Source of the DNA: JAAYED01 sp040772225
GTDB lineage: Bacteria; Chloroflexota; Anaerolineae; UBA1429
Direction: 5' to 3'
DNA: 64,000 nt
Assembly (NCBI GenBank): GCA_040772225.1
Contig: JAXGYO010000002.1
Location: forward strand, 1,364,001 to 1,428,000
Shown piece after piece: positions 33,358-42,608 of this stretch; within the stretch, counting starts at the first letter, position 1; each line of letters begins with the position of its first letter. The position numbers and the translations under genes are program-made. The notes below the pieces were generated by a model. That model did not search any database and was not told where the DNA came from. It saw only the letters and a program-made list of their open reading frames with translations.

Positions 33358-34839
33358 CTACAGCGCACCGAGTCGCGCAATCGCCTCCTCGATCCTGCCA
33401 AGTACTCGCTCCCGCCCAAGGATCTGCATCGTCTCAAAGAGCGGCGGCGAGACAGGAGAGCCTGTCACGGCTACCCGCACGGCCCCAAGAGTATCCCTGA
33501 GCTTGAGGCCCAGGGCATCTGCCAGTGCGCGCAACGCTTCTTCGATCGCACTATCCTCAAAAGAGGACAACTCGGTAAGTGTTGACAGGGTCTTGTTCAG
33601 GATGCCCAGCGTCGTGGTGGCATCGGACTTTTTCGGGATGAGCGTCTCCACCTCATAGTCAAGCTGCTCGCTAAAGGCAAACCGCAGCAAGTCGACGGCG
33701 TCGCTCAAAGTGCGCATCCTCTCCTTGATGAGGGGCGCAAAGGCGAGAACGGTCGCAAAGTCGGCGGGAATGCCCGCCTGCGTTAACATCTGCAGCACCC
33801 GATTTGTGAGATCGTTATCCCCGAGGCTGCGAATGTACACTGCGTTCATGTGCTGGAGCTTTTCGTAAGAAAAGGCGCTGGGTGATTTGCTCACGTGATC
33901 GAGATCAAAGTAGCGCACCAGCTCATCACGGGTAAAGAACTCTGTCTCCGAATCATATGCCCAGCCCACGAGGGCAAGAAAATTCACCATCGCCTCTGGC
34001 AGATAGCCCGCCTCGCGGAACTCGTGGATAAAGGTTAGCTGGTCCGCCTGACCTGGGGTTCTGACCTTGCGCTTACTCAGCTTGCCTTTGCCCGAAGGAT
34101 CCAGGATCGTTGGCAGATGAGCATGCTCCGGGATCTCCCAACCAAAGGCATTGTAGAGCAAGACGTGTTTGGGGGCAGAGGCCAACCACTCGTCTCCCCG
34201 CAGGATATGGGTGATCTCCATGAGATGATCGTCAATCACCACGCCCAGATGATAGGTGGGGAACCCATCCGATTTCAGCAGGACCAGGTCATCCAGCTCT
34301 TTGTTGCTGACCACGATGCGCCCGCGCAGGCGATCCTCAAAGGCGGTCTCGCCGTCAACGGGTATCGCCAATCGCACCACCGGCTTGACGCCAGCGGCCT
34401 CATAGTCAGCAATCTGCCGGCTCGTCAGATGACGGCAGTGACGATCGTATCCCGGCTTGACCCCCTCGGCGCGCTGCTGCGCTCGCAATGCCGTCAGACG
34501 CTCAGGAGAGCAATAACAGCGATAGGCCTTGCCCTCTTGAATCAACTGCTCCGCATATTCACGATAGATATGCACGCGATCCGACTGGTAATAAGGGCCA
34601 TAGCTGCCCCCGACCTCGGGTCCCTCGTCCCACATACACCCCAGCCACCTGAGACTATCCAGCAAATGCGGCATCGCTTCGGGATGGTAGCGCCCGCGGT
34701 CTGTGTCTTCAATGCGCAGCACAAACTTGCCGCCATGATGCCGCGCAAAGAGCCAATTGTAGAGCGCAGTGCGCGCTCCCCCCAGATGAAAATACCCCGT
34801 AGGACTGGGGGCAAAGCGAACTCGAACATCCTGCGCCAT
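33358..34839 (-). CDS. gltX: Glutamate-tRNA ligase
   Basis: The 493-residue class I synthetase has the HIGH-like motif in PSPTGYFHLGGARTALYN and the KMSKS counterpart KLSKRKV. RIEDTD and TYHLGVVIDDH are typical of the ligase. It charges tRNA-Glu; whether it also charges tRNA-Gln is not decidable here. ATG 34839 follows GAGG by 8 bases; the in-frame GTG upstream is less well placed. The stop of rodA is 17 bases before this start, so translation is probably within the same transcript. Confidence 0.95.
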   Translation of the reverse strand: MAQDVRVRFAPSPTGYFHLGGARTALYNWLFARHHGGKFVLRIEDTDRGRYHPEAMPHLLDSLRWLGCMWDEGPEVGGSYGPYYQSDRVHIYREYAEQLIQEGKAYRCYCSPERLTALRAQQRAEGVKPGYDRHCRHLTSRQIADYEAAGVKPVVRLAIPVDGETAFEDRLRGRIVVSNKELDDLVLLKSDGFPTYHLGVVIDDHLMEITHILRGDEWLASAPKHVLLYNAFGWEIPEHAHLPTILDPSGKGKLSKRKVRTPGQADQLTFIHEFREAGYLPEAMVNFLALVGWAYDSETEFFTRDELVRYFDLDHVSKSPSAFSYEKLQHMNAVYIRSLGDNDLTNRVLQMLTQAGIPADFATVLAFAPLIKERMRTLSDAVDLLRFAFSEQLDYEVETLIPKKSDATTTLGILNKTLSTLTELSSFEDSAIEEALRALADALGLKLRDTLGAVRVAVTGSPVSPPLFETMQILGRERVLGRIEEAIARLGAL

Positions 34840-34856
34840 GACACACACCTCGATAT

Positions 34857-35972
34857 CTAGAGTAGAGGATTGTCCTCGCCGGGCCGTCGCAGCGCAACGC
34901 TCTGCGCAAGGCCCAGGGCGATCATCGTCGTGATTAGGGAGCTACCCCCATAGCTTACCATAGGCAGCGGTAGCCCGGTAACCGGCAGAAGGCTGGCATT
35001 GACACCCATATTGATGAACACCTGGGCGAAAATAACGATCGTAACCCCGGCAGCGATCAGCCGGCCAGGGCCATCTGCAGCGCGCTCGGCGATACGCAAT
35101 AGCCTCATGAACATCACTAAAAAGAGCAGGATCAGCACCAGAGCGCCGGCAAAGCCGAACTCTTCACAGAGCACAGAAAAGATAAAATCGGTATGCCGCA
35201 CACGTAGAAAACGAAGCTGACTCTGGCTGCCCTGCATGTATCCCTTGCCCCACAGGCCACCCGAGCCAATACTGATCAATGCCTGGTTGATGTTATAGCT
35301 CGAGCCCAACGGATCCTGCCCGGGGTTTAGAAACTCGGTGACGCGCCCCCGCATATAGTCCTCCAGGCGGAACCAGACCACGGGGACCGCCCCGGCCGCC
35401 ACCCCGCTCAAGGCCAGCAAATGACGCCATCGCACACCAGAAATAAAGACCATCCCGATCCAGGTGATCGCCAGTAATAGCACCATACCGAGATCGCTTT
35501 GCAGATACACCAGCGCCGCGGGTATTCCCAGAACGACCACAGACTGCAACAGCGGCACCAGCGACTCGAGGCGACGCTGGGATTCACCGAGCACCCGCGC
35601 CAGTACGATGATAACGAACACCTTGCTCAGCTCCGAGGGTTGAACGCCGAAAATGCCCACGTCCAGCCACGCCGAGGTGCCAAAGGTCGGATTCGCAACA
35701 ATCAGCGTGATGACCAGGATGACAAGTGAGGCTGCAAAAACCCAGAGGGCGTGCTCAACCAGCAGGCGATAGTCGATGATGGCCATGACCAGGTAGAGAA
35801 CGAGGCCTATGCCAGCAAACAGTATCTGTCGCAGCAGGAGGTTATCTCTCCAGTCATAGTCAGGGTCTGCGGACGGCAGTTGATAGGCGCTGTTGATCAT
35901 CACAAAACCGATGCCGATGATGAGGAGCATGACGATAAACAGAACCCAGTCGAACCGTCTCAAGAAAGACAT
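34857..35972 (-). CDS. rodA: RodA peptidoglycan glycosyltransferase (SEDS family)
   Basis: The 371-residue protein has about ten membrane segments and the SEDS signature: ILVARVLGES-type region, QSDLGMVLLLAI, GWLWGKGYMQGSQSQLRFLRVRHTDFIFSVL-like segment around 240-275 and LPLPMVSYGGSSLI near the end. I call RodA rather than FtsW because it lies with mreBCD, PBP2 and minCD. It polymerises glycan chains of the cell wall together with PBP2 during elongation. It begins just after minD. Confidence 0.9.
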   Translation of the reverse strand: MSFLRRFDWVLFIVMLLIIGIGFVMINSAYQLPSADPDYDWRDNLLLRQILFAGIGLVLYLVMAIIDYRLLVEHALWVFAASLVILVITLIVANPTFGTSAWLDVGIFGVQPSELSKVFVIIVLARVLGESQRRLESLVPLLQSVVVLGIPAALVYLQSDLGMVLLLAITWIGMVFISGVRWRHLLALSGVAAGAVPVVWFRLEDYMRGRVTEFLNPGQDPLGSSYNINQALISIGSGGLWGKGYMQGSQSQLRFLRVRHTDFIFSVLCEEFGFAGALVLILLFLVMFMRLLRIAERAADGPGRLIAAGVTIVIFAQVFINMGVNASLLPVTGLPLPMVSYGGSSLITTMIALGLAQSVALRRPGEDNPLL

Positions 35973-35983
35973 ATAGAGTCTCT

Positions 35984-36787
35984 TTACTGCTCGCGCCGTC
36001 GAAACAGTCTGAACCGTCCACGACGACGTCTAGCGGGTTCCAGCAGAGGGAGAAGAGCCACTTGCTCCCCCAGCAGGCGACGGGCGATATTATGGTAAGC
36101 CAGAGAGGCCGTTGAGCCGTTGTTGTGCGCCACGGGGATCCCCTGGCCGTTCCCCACGAGAACCTCCTCCTCATCCGGCACAATACCCAGCAGATCGATA
36201 TCGAGTGTTTCCAGCATTTGCGCCGGGCTATACGAGTACCTGCGATGGACGAGCTCGGGGCGCAGGCGGTTTATGATCAACGAGCAATTCGCAGGCCCTT
36301 TGCTCTCCAACATGCCCAGGACGCGGTCCACGCTCTGTACCGAGCTTGCCTCAGGCGTGGCCACCACGATGAATTCATCGGCTGGCGCAATCGCGTTGCG
36401 AAATCCCTCGTCGATGCCCGCGGGAGAGTCCACCAGCACAAAGTCGCAGTCTCCACGCAACTGGTCGCACACCCGAATCATGTCCGCCGGGCTGACTGCA
36501 GATTTCTCGCGCGTCTGAGCGGCCGGCAGCAGGTAGAGCTCATCCAACAAACGGTCACGGATCAAGGCCTGCTGGAGGCGACAGCGTCCCTCCACAAGAT
36601 CGACAAGGTCATAGATGATCCGATTCTGCAGCCCGAGCATCATGTCGAGATTGCGCAGGCCGATATCTGTATCGATGACGACCACACGCTTGCCCAGCTT
36701 GCCCAGGGCCACGCCAAGATTCGCTACGGTGGTCGTCTTGCCAACCCCGCCCTTTCCGGACGCTATTGTGATGACGCGCGTAGCCAC
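35984..36787 (-). CDS. minD: Septum site-determining ATPase MinD
   Basis: The 267-residue protein has the deviant Walker A (ASGKGGVGKTTTVANLG) near the N-terminus, DTDIGLRNLDMMLGL and the LVDSPAGID segment. The C-terminus is basic and hydrophobic (RRRRGRFRLFRRREQ), as expected for a membrane-targeting helix. GTG 36787 is used because it opens the fold (VATRVITIASGKGG) just behind the minC stop; the frame is open further upstream but that is non-coding. No minE follows: rodA starts 11 bases later. Confidence 0.92.
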   Translation of the reverse strand: MATRVITIASGKGGVGKTTTVANLGVALGKLGKRVVVIDTDIGLRNLDMMLGLQNRIIYDLVDLVEGRCRLQQALIRDRLLDELYLLPAAQTREKSAVSPADMIRVCDQLRGDCDFVLVDSPAGIDEGFRNAIAPADEFIVVATPEASSVQSVDRVLGMLESKGPANCSLIINRLRPELVHRRYSYSPAQMLETLDIDLLGIVPDEEEVLVGNGQGIPVAHNNGSTASLAYHNIARRLLGEQVALLPLLEPARRRRGRFRLFRRREQ

Positions 36788-36791
36788 CCGC

Positions 36792-37559
36792 CTAGTCCCT
36801 CCACCGGATGCCCGACCATGGCTCGACGATGATGGTGTGATCTCGCACATAGGCGACCTCGGGATACGTCCCAGTCGCGGTCGCGACTCCCTCATCTGGC
36901 CGTGTGACAATATCGGCAATGCGCAGTTGTAGCGGGCTGAGATCCAGGGCGCAGACGACTGCCGAGGTGTTGCCCAGACAACCGGCATGCGCTGTGCCTC
37001 GCAAGCGTCCCCAAACCACGATATCGCCCCCCGCGATAATCTCAGAGCCTGCGTTCACGTCCCCCAGAATAACGACGCTGCCCGAGTGCCGCACCGTCTG
37101 GCCGGCGCGCAGGCGCCGCCGCATGACGAGCCCGCGCGCACCGGCGCGGGAAATCGCCTCAGCACCGTCCTCCAATGCCGCGGGCTCGGCCGCCGGTGGG
37201 GTTATTGGCGGCTGCCCTGCCCGTTCCGAGGCCTCCTGCCTGGCCGGAGGTTCCTCCTGATGCCGTCCCCCGGCAATATGCAACCCGAGTGAGGCGGCGG
37301 ACTGAACAGTCTGGGTGTTGCTGGCAGTCACACTGCGGAGCACCATCGAATACTCCGCAAGCAACTCCTTGAGCCGCACAAGATCCTCAGGTGTGAGGGG
37401 GCGGCTTGCTGCATCTATCGTAACGACGCCGCCACGAAAAAAAGCCCCCTGTTGTTTTAGGTGCCGAGCAAGTTCGTCGCAGAGTGGCTCCATCTCCCCC
37501 TGGCCCAGTGCAATGACCAGCCCCTCGCGCGTACCCTTGATTGAGATTGCGCCTTCCAT
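36792..37559 (-). CDS. minC: Septum site-determining protein MinC
   Basis: The 255-residue protein has an N-terminal domain (about 1-100), a Pro/Ala/Glu-rich linker (about 105-140) and the MinC C-terminal beta-helix. That helix shows LRAGQTVRHSGSVVILGDVNAGS, GGDIVVWGRLRGTAHAG and a terminal acidic segment. MinC inhibits FtsZ polymerisation with MinD. GGGAGG precedes the ATG. It sits between PBP2 and minD. Confidence 0.92.
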   Translation of the reverse strand: MEGAISIKGTREGLVIALGQGEMEPLCDELARHLKQQGAFFRGGVVTIDAASRPLTPEDLVRLKELLAEYSMVLRSVTASNTQTVQSAASLGLHIAGGRHQEEPPARQEASERAGQPPITPPAAEPAALEDGAEAISRAGARGLVMRRRLRAGQTVRHSGSVVILGDVNAGSEIIAGGDIVVWGRLRGTAHAGCLGNTSAVVCALDLSPLQLRIADIVTRPDEGVATATGTYPEVAYVRDHTIIVEPWSGIRWRD

Positions 37560-37574
37560 GCGACCTCCCGTACC

Positions 37575-39500
37575 CTATCCCCCGGCGCCCGTCTGACCTG
37601 GAGCCGGAATGTCAAAATACGCGCGCAAGATCTCCTCCCCCACCGGCACAGCCGTTTGAGAGCCCTCGCCACCGCCGCGCAAAAAGACGATCAAGACGAT
37701 CTCTGGATCATCATAGGGGGCAAAAGCCGTAAAATAGGCGTGGGTTGGGAGGTATCCCCACTCGTCCATGATGATGTTTCCATCCTCATCAAGCTCGGTG
37801 TACTCGGCCGTCCCGGTTTTGCCCGCCACGTCCACTTCAGGCAGGTGCAGGCGGTACGCAGTACCGTTGGTGACCGCGCCGTGCATCCCTCGCCTGACAA
37901 GCTCGATGTTCTCAGGGCTGATCTCGAGCTCACGGATGACCTCAGGCTCGAAAGCCTCTACAAGGTTCCCCTCTATGTCCACCACCTGATGCACAACCTG
38001 AGGCCGGTAGAGCGTTCCGCCATTGGCTATCGCCGCCGTCGCATTCAGCATCTGCAGCGGCGTCACCAGCACATACCCCTGTCCAATCGCTGCATTATAC
38101 GTATCGCCGGTGAACCAGCTTTCGCTGTACGTGAGACGCTTCCATTGCTCGCTGGGCAGCAGCCCGGCTGCCTCACCCGTCAATTCGACACCTGTGGGTT
38201 CACCGATCCCAAACATGGCTGCGTACTTGCCCAGCCTGTCGATCCCGAGCCCGACAAAATCCTCAAAGCCACCTGTGGCCTTGTAGAAAAAGATGTCACA
38301 CGATTGCGAGATCGCCGTCACGACGTTGATGCTGCCGTGACCATATCGGGCCCAACAGTAAAAAGGCTGGGCCTGGCTCAGGTCGTTCGGGAAGAACTTG
38401 TTGGGGAGCAGCATGGTCCCCCGGCACTCGAACCGCGTCGATTCGGTAATGACCCCCTCCTGAAGGGCACCGCTGGCGGGAATGATCTTGAACACCGATC
38501 CCGGCGGATACTGCCCACCAACCGCATGATTGATAAGAGGATGCCGTGGATCGTTACTGAGAGCAGCCAGGTCCGCATAGGAGATGCCCGACGCGAAAAG
38601 ATTGTTGTCAAAGGTGGGCAGCGAAACCATCGCCAGGATCTCACCGGTACGAGGATCCATGGCGATAGCAACCCCCGTGTCTGACCCTGCCGCAGCCATG
38701 CCCTTTGCGAGCGCGGCCTCAACCTCTCTCTGGAACTCGGTATCGATGGTCAGATAGACGCTGTTTCCGGCGGTGGGTTCTTCGGCAGCAATGACCCGCA
38801 CCTGGCGCCCTTCAATATTCACCTCAACGTGCCTCTGACCCTTGGTGCCAGCCAGAACATCTTCCTGAGTGCGCTCCACACCGGCGACGCCGATGCTGTC
38901 ACCAGCCTCGTAGCCGCGATCGGCGCGCGCATCAAGATCGGCTTGCCCGATCCGGCCCATATAGCCCACGATGTGCGCAAAGAGCTCCGAGTCGAGATAC
39001 TCGCGTTCGGGCTCGACCTGCACCGTCACGCCCGGCAGCATGAGGCTCTCTTCCTGTATCGTGAACGCTGCCTGCCGGTCGACCTTGCGCGCGATGGTCA
39101 CCGGCATGTACTTGCCCGTCGCATAGGGCCCCGTAGTGTGCTCAATGATCAGATCATCGATGCCTGAGCCATCTTCACTGCGCAAGGGCATCTCTAGCAG
39201 ATCCGCGACGCGCCGCAGAACGGCCTCACGCTCGAGTTCGTCCTCAGGCAGATCACCGGGAACCACGCTCACAGCAAAGCTGGGCACGTTGTGAACCAGC
39301 AACCGCCCCTGACGATCATAGATGACCCCGCGGGGAGCGTCAACGGACACAAGCCGGTAACGGTTCTCATCGGCCGCCGCGGCATAGTCCTCAAACGACA
39401 CCACCTGCATAGACCACAATCTCAGAACCACGACCATCATGCTGATGACGACGATCGCTCGAAAAATGATCATGCGAAGCCGCGTGTACAGTCCACTCAC
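37575..39500 (-). CDS. mrdA: Penicillin-binding protein 2 (elongation transpeptidase)
   Basis: The 641-residue protein has an N-terminal membrane anchor (IIFRAIVVISMMVVVLRLW), a dimerisation domain with RGVIYDRQGRLL and the transpeptidase. The catalytic SxxK is in GSVFKII, the SxN-equivalent in SQSCDIFF (Cys in place of Asn) and KTG in VAGKTGTAE. It crosslinks lateral wall peptidoglycan with RodA. GTG 39500 has GGAG about 10 bases upstream. It follows mreD with a 4-base gap. Confidence 0.93.
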   Translation of the reverse strand: MSGLYTRLRMIIFRAIVVISMMVVVLRLWSMQVVSFEDYAAAADENRYRLVSVDAPRGVIYDRQGRLLVHNVPSFAVSVVPGDLPEDELEREAVLRRVADLLEMPLRSEDGSGIDDLIIEHTTGPYATGKYMPVTIARKVDRQAAFTIQEESLMLPGVTVQVEPEREYLDSELFAHIVGYMGRIGQADLDARADRGYEAGDSIGVAGVERTQEDVLAGTKGQRHVEVNIEGRQVRVIAAEEPTAGNSVYLTIDTEFQREVEAALAKGMAAAGSDTGVAIAMDPRTGEILAMVSLPTFDNNLFASGISYADLAALSNDPRHPLINHAVGGQYPPGSVFKIIPASGALQEGVITESTRFECRGTMLLPNKFFPNDLSQAQPFYCWARYGHGSINVVTAISQSCDIFFYKATGGFEDFVGLGIDRLGKYAAMFGIGEPTGVELTGEAAGLLPSEQWKRLTYSESWFTGDTYNAAIGQGYVLVTPLQMLNATAAIANGGTLYRPQVVHQVVDIEGNLVEAFEPEVIRELEISPENIELVRRGMHGAVTNGTAYRLHLPEVDVAGKTGTAEYTELDEDGNIIMDEWGYLPTHAYFTAFAPYDDPEIVLIVFLRGGGEGSQTAVPVGEEILRAYFDIPAPGQTGAGG

Positions 39501-39504
39501 AATG

Positions 39505-39972
39505 TCAGAACTCCACTACAGGGGGTTCGATGCGATTGGCGACCCACTTGACCAGAGCGTACATCACCGGCATGAGCAAGATATGAAGGAATAGCTCGGG
39601 GATAATCACACGGCCAAGCGAGCGCAGCAGCATGGGGTCGTAGCCTGCTACGCGCAATACAGTTACAGAGACGAGGTTCACCAACATCACCGCCCCGGCA
39701 ACTACGATGTATTTAAGGAACCACGCCCCCTGAAACACATTGACCTCACCCAGGGCAGCAAGGGAGATGGCCACAGCAAGCGAGGCGATCCAGGTACCAA
39801 AAGGCGCAGCGGAACTGGCATCCAGAATCATGCCGCCCAGCAACCCAATTATCAGGCCTTCACTCAAGCCCCGGCGCAACACCCACGATATGGCAAACAG
39901 AAGGAGCAGGTTCAGATGAACTCCAAGCACCACCGCATTGCCCAGGACTGTCGTCTGGGCCAGGGCCAACAA
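39505..39972 (-). CDS. mreD: Rod shape-determining protein MreD
   Basis: The 155-residue protein has five or six membrane segments with the family pattern (NLLLLFAISWVLRRGLSEG; LLGGMILDASSAAPFG; VNVFQGAWFLKYIVVAG). The only canonical-type start in this frame is TTG 39972, with no Shine-Dalgarno near it. A GGGGAGG 40 bases upstream is followed by an in-frame ATC at a normal distance, and starting there would complete the first membrane helix. The true start may be unusual. MreD connects MreB/C to wall synthesis. Confidence 0.85.
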   Translation of the reverse strand: MLALAQTTVLGNAVVLGVHLNLLLLFAISWVLRRGLSEGLIIGLLGGMILDASSAAPFGTWIASLAVAISLAALGEVNVFQGAWFLKYIVVAGAVMLVNLVSVTVLRVAGYDPMLLRSLGRVIIPELFLHILLMPVMYALVKWVANRIEPPVVEF

Positions 39973-40042
39973 CAGGGCCGCTGGAACTGCGATATAAAGG
40001 CCGATGGGATGCCTCCCCTGCTCAGGTGCTGCGCAGCCGCCC

Positions 40043-40882
40043 CTAGGGCTCTGCCAGAAGCTGTCCTGGATCGTAATTGAGCAGAACGAGCACGTTCTCC
40101 AGGGTGCTCATGTCCACAGCAGGCGTGACCACTGCCTCCTGGTGCGCATCGACATCGTTCTGCCGCACGTCAACAACCTGCCCGATGACAAGTCGTTTTG
40201 GAAAGGCGCCGCCGAGACCTGAAGTCAGGACAATATCGCCGACAACGACCGTCTCCTCCTGCAGGATGTACCGCATGACCAGATCGGGGCCCAGATTCCC
40301 CTGAACCACCCCTGTAGCACGGGAGCGCTGTATATAGGCTCCCACCGAAGACTGAGAGTCAGTCAAGAGCATGACCTGCGACGAGCTCTGGCTAACCCTG
40401 CTGATACGTCCCACGAGCCCCGCATCGGTAAGCACGGGCATGCCCAGGCGGATACCGTCCACGGAGCCCCGGTCGATAACCAGATAGTGAAGGTAGCTGC
40501 TCGGATCGCGGCCGATAACCTCTGCGGCGATGAGCTGAAAGTTAGGAACTGCGCTCTTAAAGCCCAACTGTCGCCTCAGATCCTCGTTCTCCAGCTGTGC
40601 CTCTGCGAGAAGAATGATCTGGCTCCGAAGCTCTGCGATCTGGTTCTTAAGCTCCTGGTTCTCGCGCTGCAACTCGGCCCCGCGACCCAGCGCCTCCAGT
40701 TGATCCGCCACCGGGCTCAATGCACGACCAAACACAAGCTGAAGGGGAGCGATGATTCCAGTGAGGGTGTCCCGGATAGGGTTTACGGCGCCAATACCGT
40801 CCAGCAGCAACCAGACAAGCATCAGCGCCAACACAAAGACAAGAGCGATGGCGGATCGATGCCCTGCCCTCATCGACAACAC
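40043..40882 (-). CDS. mreC: Rod shape-determining protein MreC
   Basis: The 279-residue protein has a short cytosolic N-terminus, one membrane helix (AIALVFVLALMLVWLLLDG), a periplasmic coiled coil (about 75-110, LQRENQELKNQIAELRSQI) and the beta-barrel MreC domain (VIGRDPSSYLHYLVIDRGS..., GLVGRISRVSQSSSQV). It links the MreB filament to PBP2 and RodA. The start is a GTG (or the later ATG) just after the mreB stop; no strong ribosome-binding site is visible. Confidence 0.92.
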   Translation of the reverse strand: MLSMRAGHRSAIALVFVLALMLVWLLLDGIGAVNPIRDTLTGIIAPLQLVFGRALSPVADQLEALGRGAELQRENQELKNQIAELRSQIILLAEAQLENEDLRRQLGFKSAVPNFQLIAAEVIGRDPSSYLHYLVIDRGSVDGIRLGMPVLTDAGLVGRISRVSQSSSQVMLLTDSQSSVGAYIQRSRATGVVQGNLGPDLVMRYILQEETVVVGDIVLTSGLGGAFPKRLVIGQVVDVRQNDVDAHQEAVVTPAVDMSTLENVLVLLNYDPGQLLAEP

Positions 40883-40894
40883 ACTCTGGCCGGC

Positions 40895-41974
40895 CTAGAC
40901 CTGTGGGCGGCGTGCCTGGGAGATCGTGTCACGCTGGGTACTGGCCAGGACCTTGCTGTAACGGGCAAGATCGTCAACGATAGCTCCCGCTCCCCGCACC
41001 ACACAGGTCACAGGATCGTCAGCACGATAGACACGCATATGGCATTCATTGGAGAGACGCTCAGGAAGCCCCTGTAGCTGACTGCTTCCACCCGCTAGAA
41101 CAATGCCCTGCTCCATCAGGTCGGCAACAAGCTCAGGTGGCGTCTCATCGAGCGTGGCCCGCACGGCATCCACAACAATGTCGACGGGGCCAGAGAGGGC
41201 CTCGCGAATCTCGATACTGCTCACCTCGGTAGCCTCGGGAAGGCCGGTAATAAGGTTGCGCCCTCGTATAGTGACCGTCTGCTCCTCCGGCAGAGGATAG
41301 GCCGAACCGATCGCGATCTTGGTGCGTTCAGCCATACGCTCGCCGATCAGGAGGTTGTACTTTTGGCGGGCATACTGGATGATCTCCTCATCCATCTCAT
41401 CGCCAGCCACACGAATCGACCGGCTCACCACAATGCCACCCAGGGATAGCACGGCCACCTCGGTCGTGCCTCCGCCCATGTCCACCACCATGCTGCCCAC
41501 CGAATCACCCACAGGCAGTCCCGCACCGATGGCCGCAGCCATGGGTTCCTCGACCAGATACGCTTCACGCGCGCCCGCACTCAAGACAGCATCCCTCACC
41601 GCGCGCTTTTCGACCTCGGTGCAGCCGCTGGGGATACCCACCACTACCCTCGGCCGGGGATTAAACCATCTCGAACGCTCGTGGACCTTTTGAATAAAGT
41701 ACCGCAGCATCTGCTCGGTGACGTCAAAATCCGAGATAACCCCATCCCGCAGAGGCCTGATGGCAATGATGTTGCCCGGCGTGCGTCCCACCATCTCTTT
41801 GGCTTCAGCTCCAAAGGCAAGCGGCCGTCTGGTGGTTTTTTCGATGGCGACAACGGAGGGCTCGTTGATGACGATCCCCTCACCGTGCACCATCACCAGG
41901 GTCGTGGCGGTTCCGAGGTCAATGCCTATATCTCTTGAAAAGAGACCCAGCAGGGCGCTGAGAGGTTTGAACAA
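40895..41974 (-). CDS. mreB: Rod shape-determining actin homolog MreB
   Basis: The 359-residue protein has the actin-fold phosphate motif DIGIDLGTATTLV, VVGIPSGCTEVEKRAV, the second phosphate segment VVDMGGGTTEVAVL and the connect motif GIVLAGGSSQLQGLP. It forms the filaments that guide lateral wall growth. TTG 41974 is chosen because GGAAAGG stands 7 bases upstream and the actin fold begins there; the frame is open further upstream but is not MreB-like. It heads the operon mreB-mreC-mreD-PBP2-minC-minD-rodA. Confidence 0.95.
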   Translation of the reverse strand: MFKPLSALLGLFSRDIGIDLGTATTLVMVHGEGIVINEPSVVAIEKTTRRPLAFGAEAKEMVGRTPGNIIAIRPLRDGVISDFDVTEQMLRYFIQKVHERSRWFNPRPRVVVGIPSGCTEVEKRAVRDAVLSAGAREAYLVEEPMAAAIGAGLPVGDSVGSMVVDMGGGTTEVAVLSLGGIVVSRSIRVAGDEMDEEIIQYARQKYNLLIGERMAERTKIAIGSAYPLPEEQTVTIRGRNLITGLPEATEVSSIEIREALSGPVDIVVDAVRATLDETPPELVADLMEQGIVLAGGSSQLQGLPERLSNECHMRVYRADDPVTCVVRGAGAIVDDLARYSKVLASTQRDTISQARRPQV

Positions 41975-42013
41975 TGTGGTACCTTTCCTGAGAACCCGCA
42001 GTCGATTGCGCGG

Positions 42014-42042
42014 ATTATAGCATATAACGGATTGCGGCAAAA
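42014..42042 (-). promoter_or_regulatory. Promoter of the mreB operon
   Basis: On the minus strand TTTTGC (42042-42037) and a perfect TATAAT (42019-42014), with TGC before it, are spaced by 17 bases, 40 bases before the mreB start. Confidence 0.65.
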
Positions 42043-42161
42043 CCTCGGAGCGGCAGTCATCAGCCTGTGCTTGGCTATTGGCGATGCAGCATGCAACCTG
42101 TTTGGGCTGCCGGGGTTCCAAGGTAACATAGGGATCATCCCAATCAAACTGAGGTGCTCTT

Positions 42162-42593
42162 ATGCAATACCAGGCCGCCCTGATCGTCTTTGCCTCGCTG
42201 CTCTTGTTGACCATCCTGCTCGGGTTTATCACGCTCAACCGATATCTTGCCTATAAGGAGCGCATTGCCCTGGCCAGACTGGGCTTTAGCGCCAGCGACC
42301 TGGCAGCGGCCGGAGACACGGCCAGGCAAGGCAGCCGCGGCGTGTTGTGGGGCGGCGTGATTACCATGATGAGTGGGTTTGCCCTCTTACTTGGGCTGAC
42401 ACCCCTGGGCAGTGGCGTCTGGCTTATCGCGGGGCTGCTGCCCATGTTCGTCGGTCTCGGGATGCTGCTCATCTACTTTACATCGTCGGGATCGCAAAAA
42501 CGCAAGGATGCTGATTCATCTGTGCCGTCGGAAGTCTGGCCCGAGGAGCCCCTCGAAGAGGAACAGGCTGCCCGCCATGAAGATACCCTCTAG
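42162..42593 (+). CDS. Small membrane protein, DUF6249-like
   Basis: The 143-residue protein has three hydrophobic segments (ALIVFASLLLLTILLGFI; GVLWGGVITMMSGFALLLGL; LIAGLLPMFVGLGMLLIYF). Between the first two is a short cytosolic part with YKERIALARLG, a pattern seen in DUF6249-type proteins that sit beside ECF sigma genes. The acidic tail is EEPLEEEQAARHE. GAGGTG precedes the ATG. It is followed by the sigma factor and its anti-sigma factor and probably belongs to their regulatory unit. Confidence 0.7.
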   Translation: MQYQAALIVFASLLLLTILLGFITLNRYLAYKERIALARLGFSASDLAAAGDTARQGSRGVLWGGVITMMSGFALLLGLTPLGSGVWLIAGLLPMFVGLGMLLIYFTSSGSQKRKDADSSVPSEVWPEEPLEEEQAARHEDTL

Positions 42594-42608
42594 CGGAGCT
42601 TGCTTGCT

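Noticed and set aside
34857..35972. FtsW instead of RodA
   Set aside because: The neighbours (mreBCD, PBP2) point to the elongation complex; sequence alone cannot separate the two with certainty.
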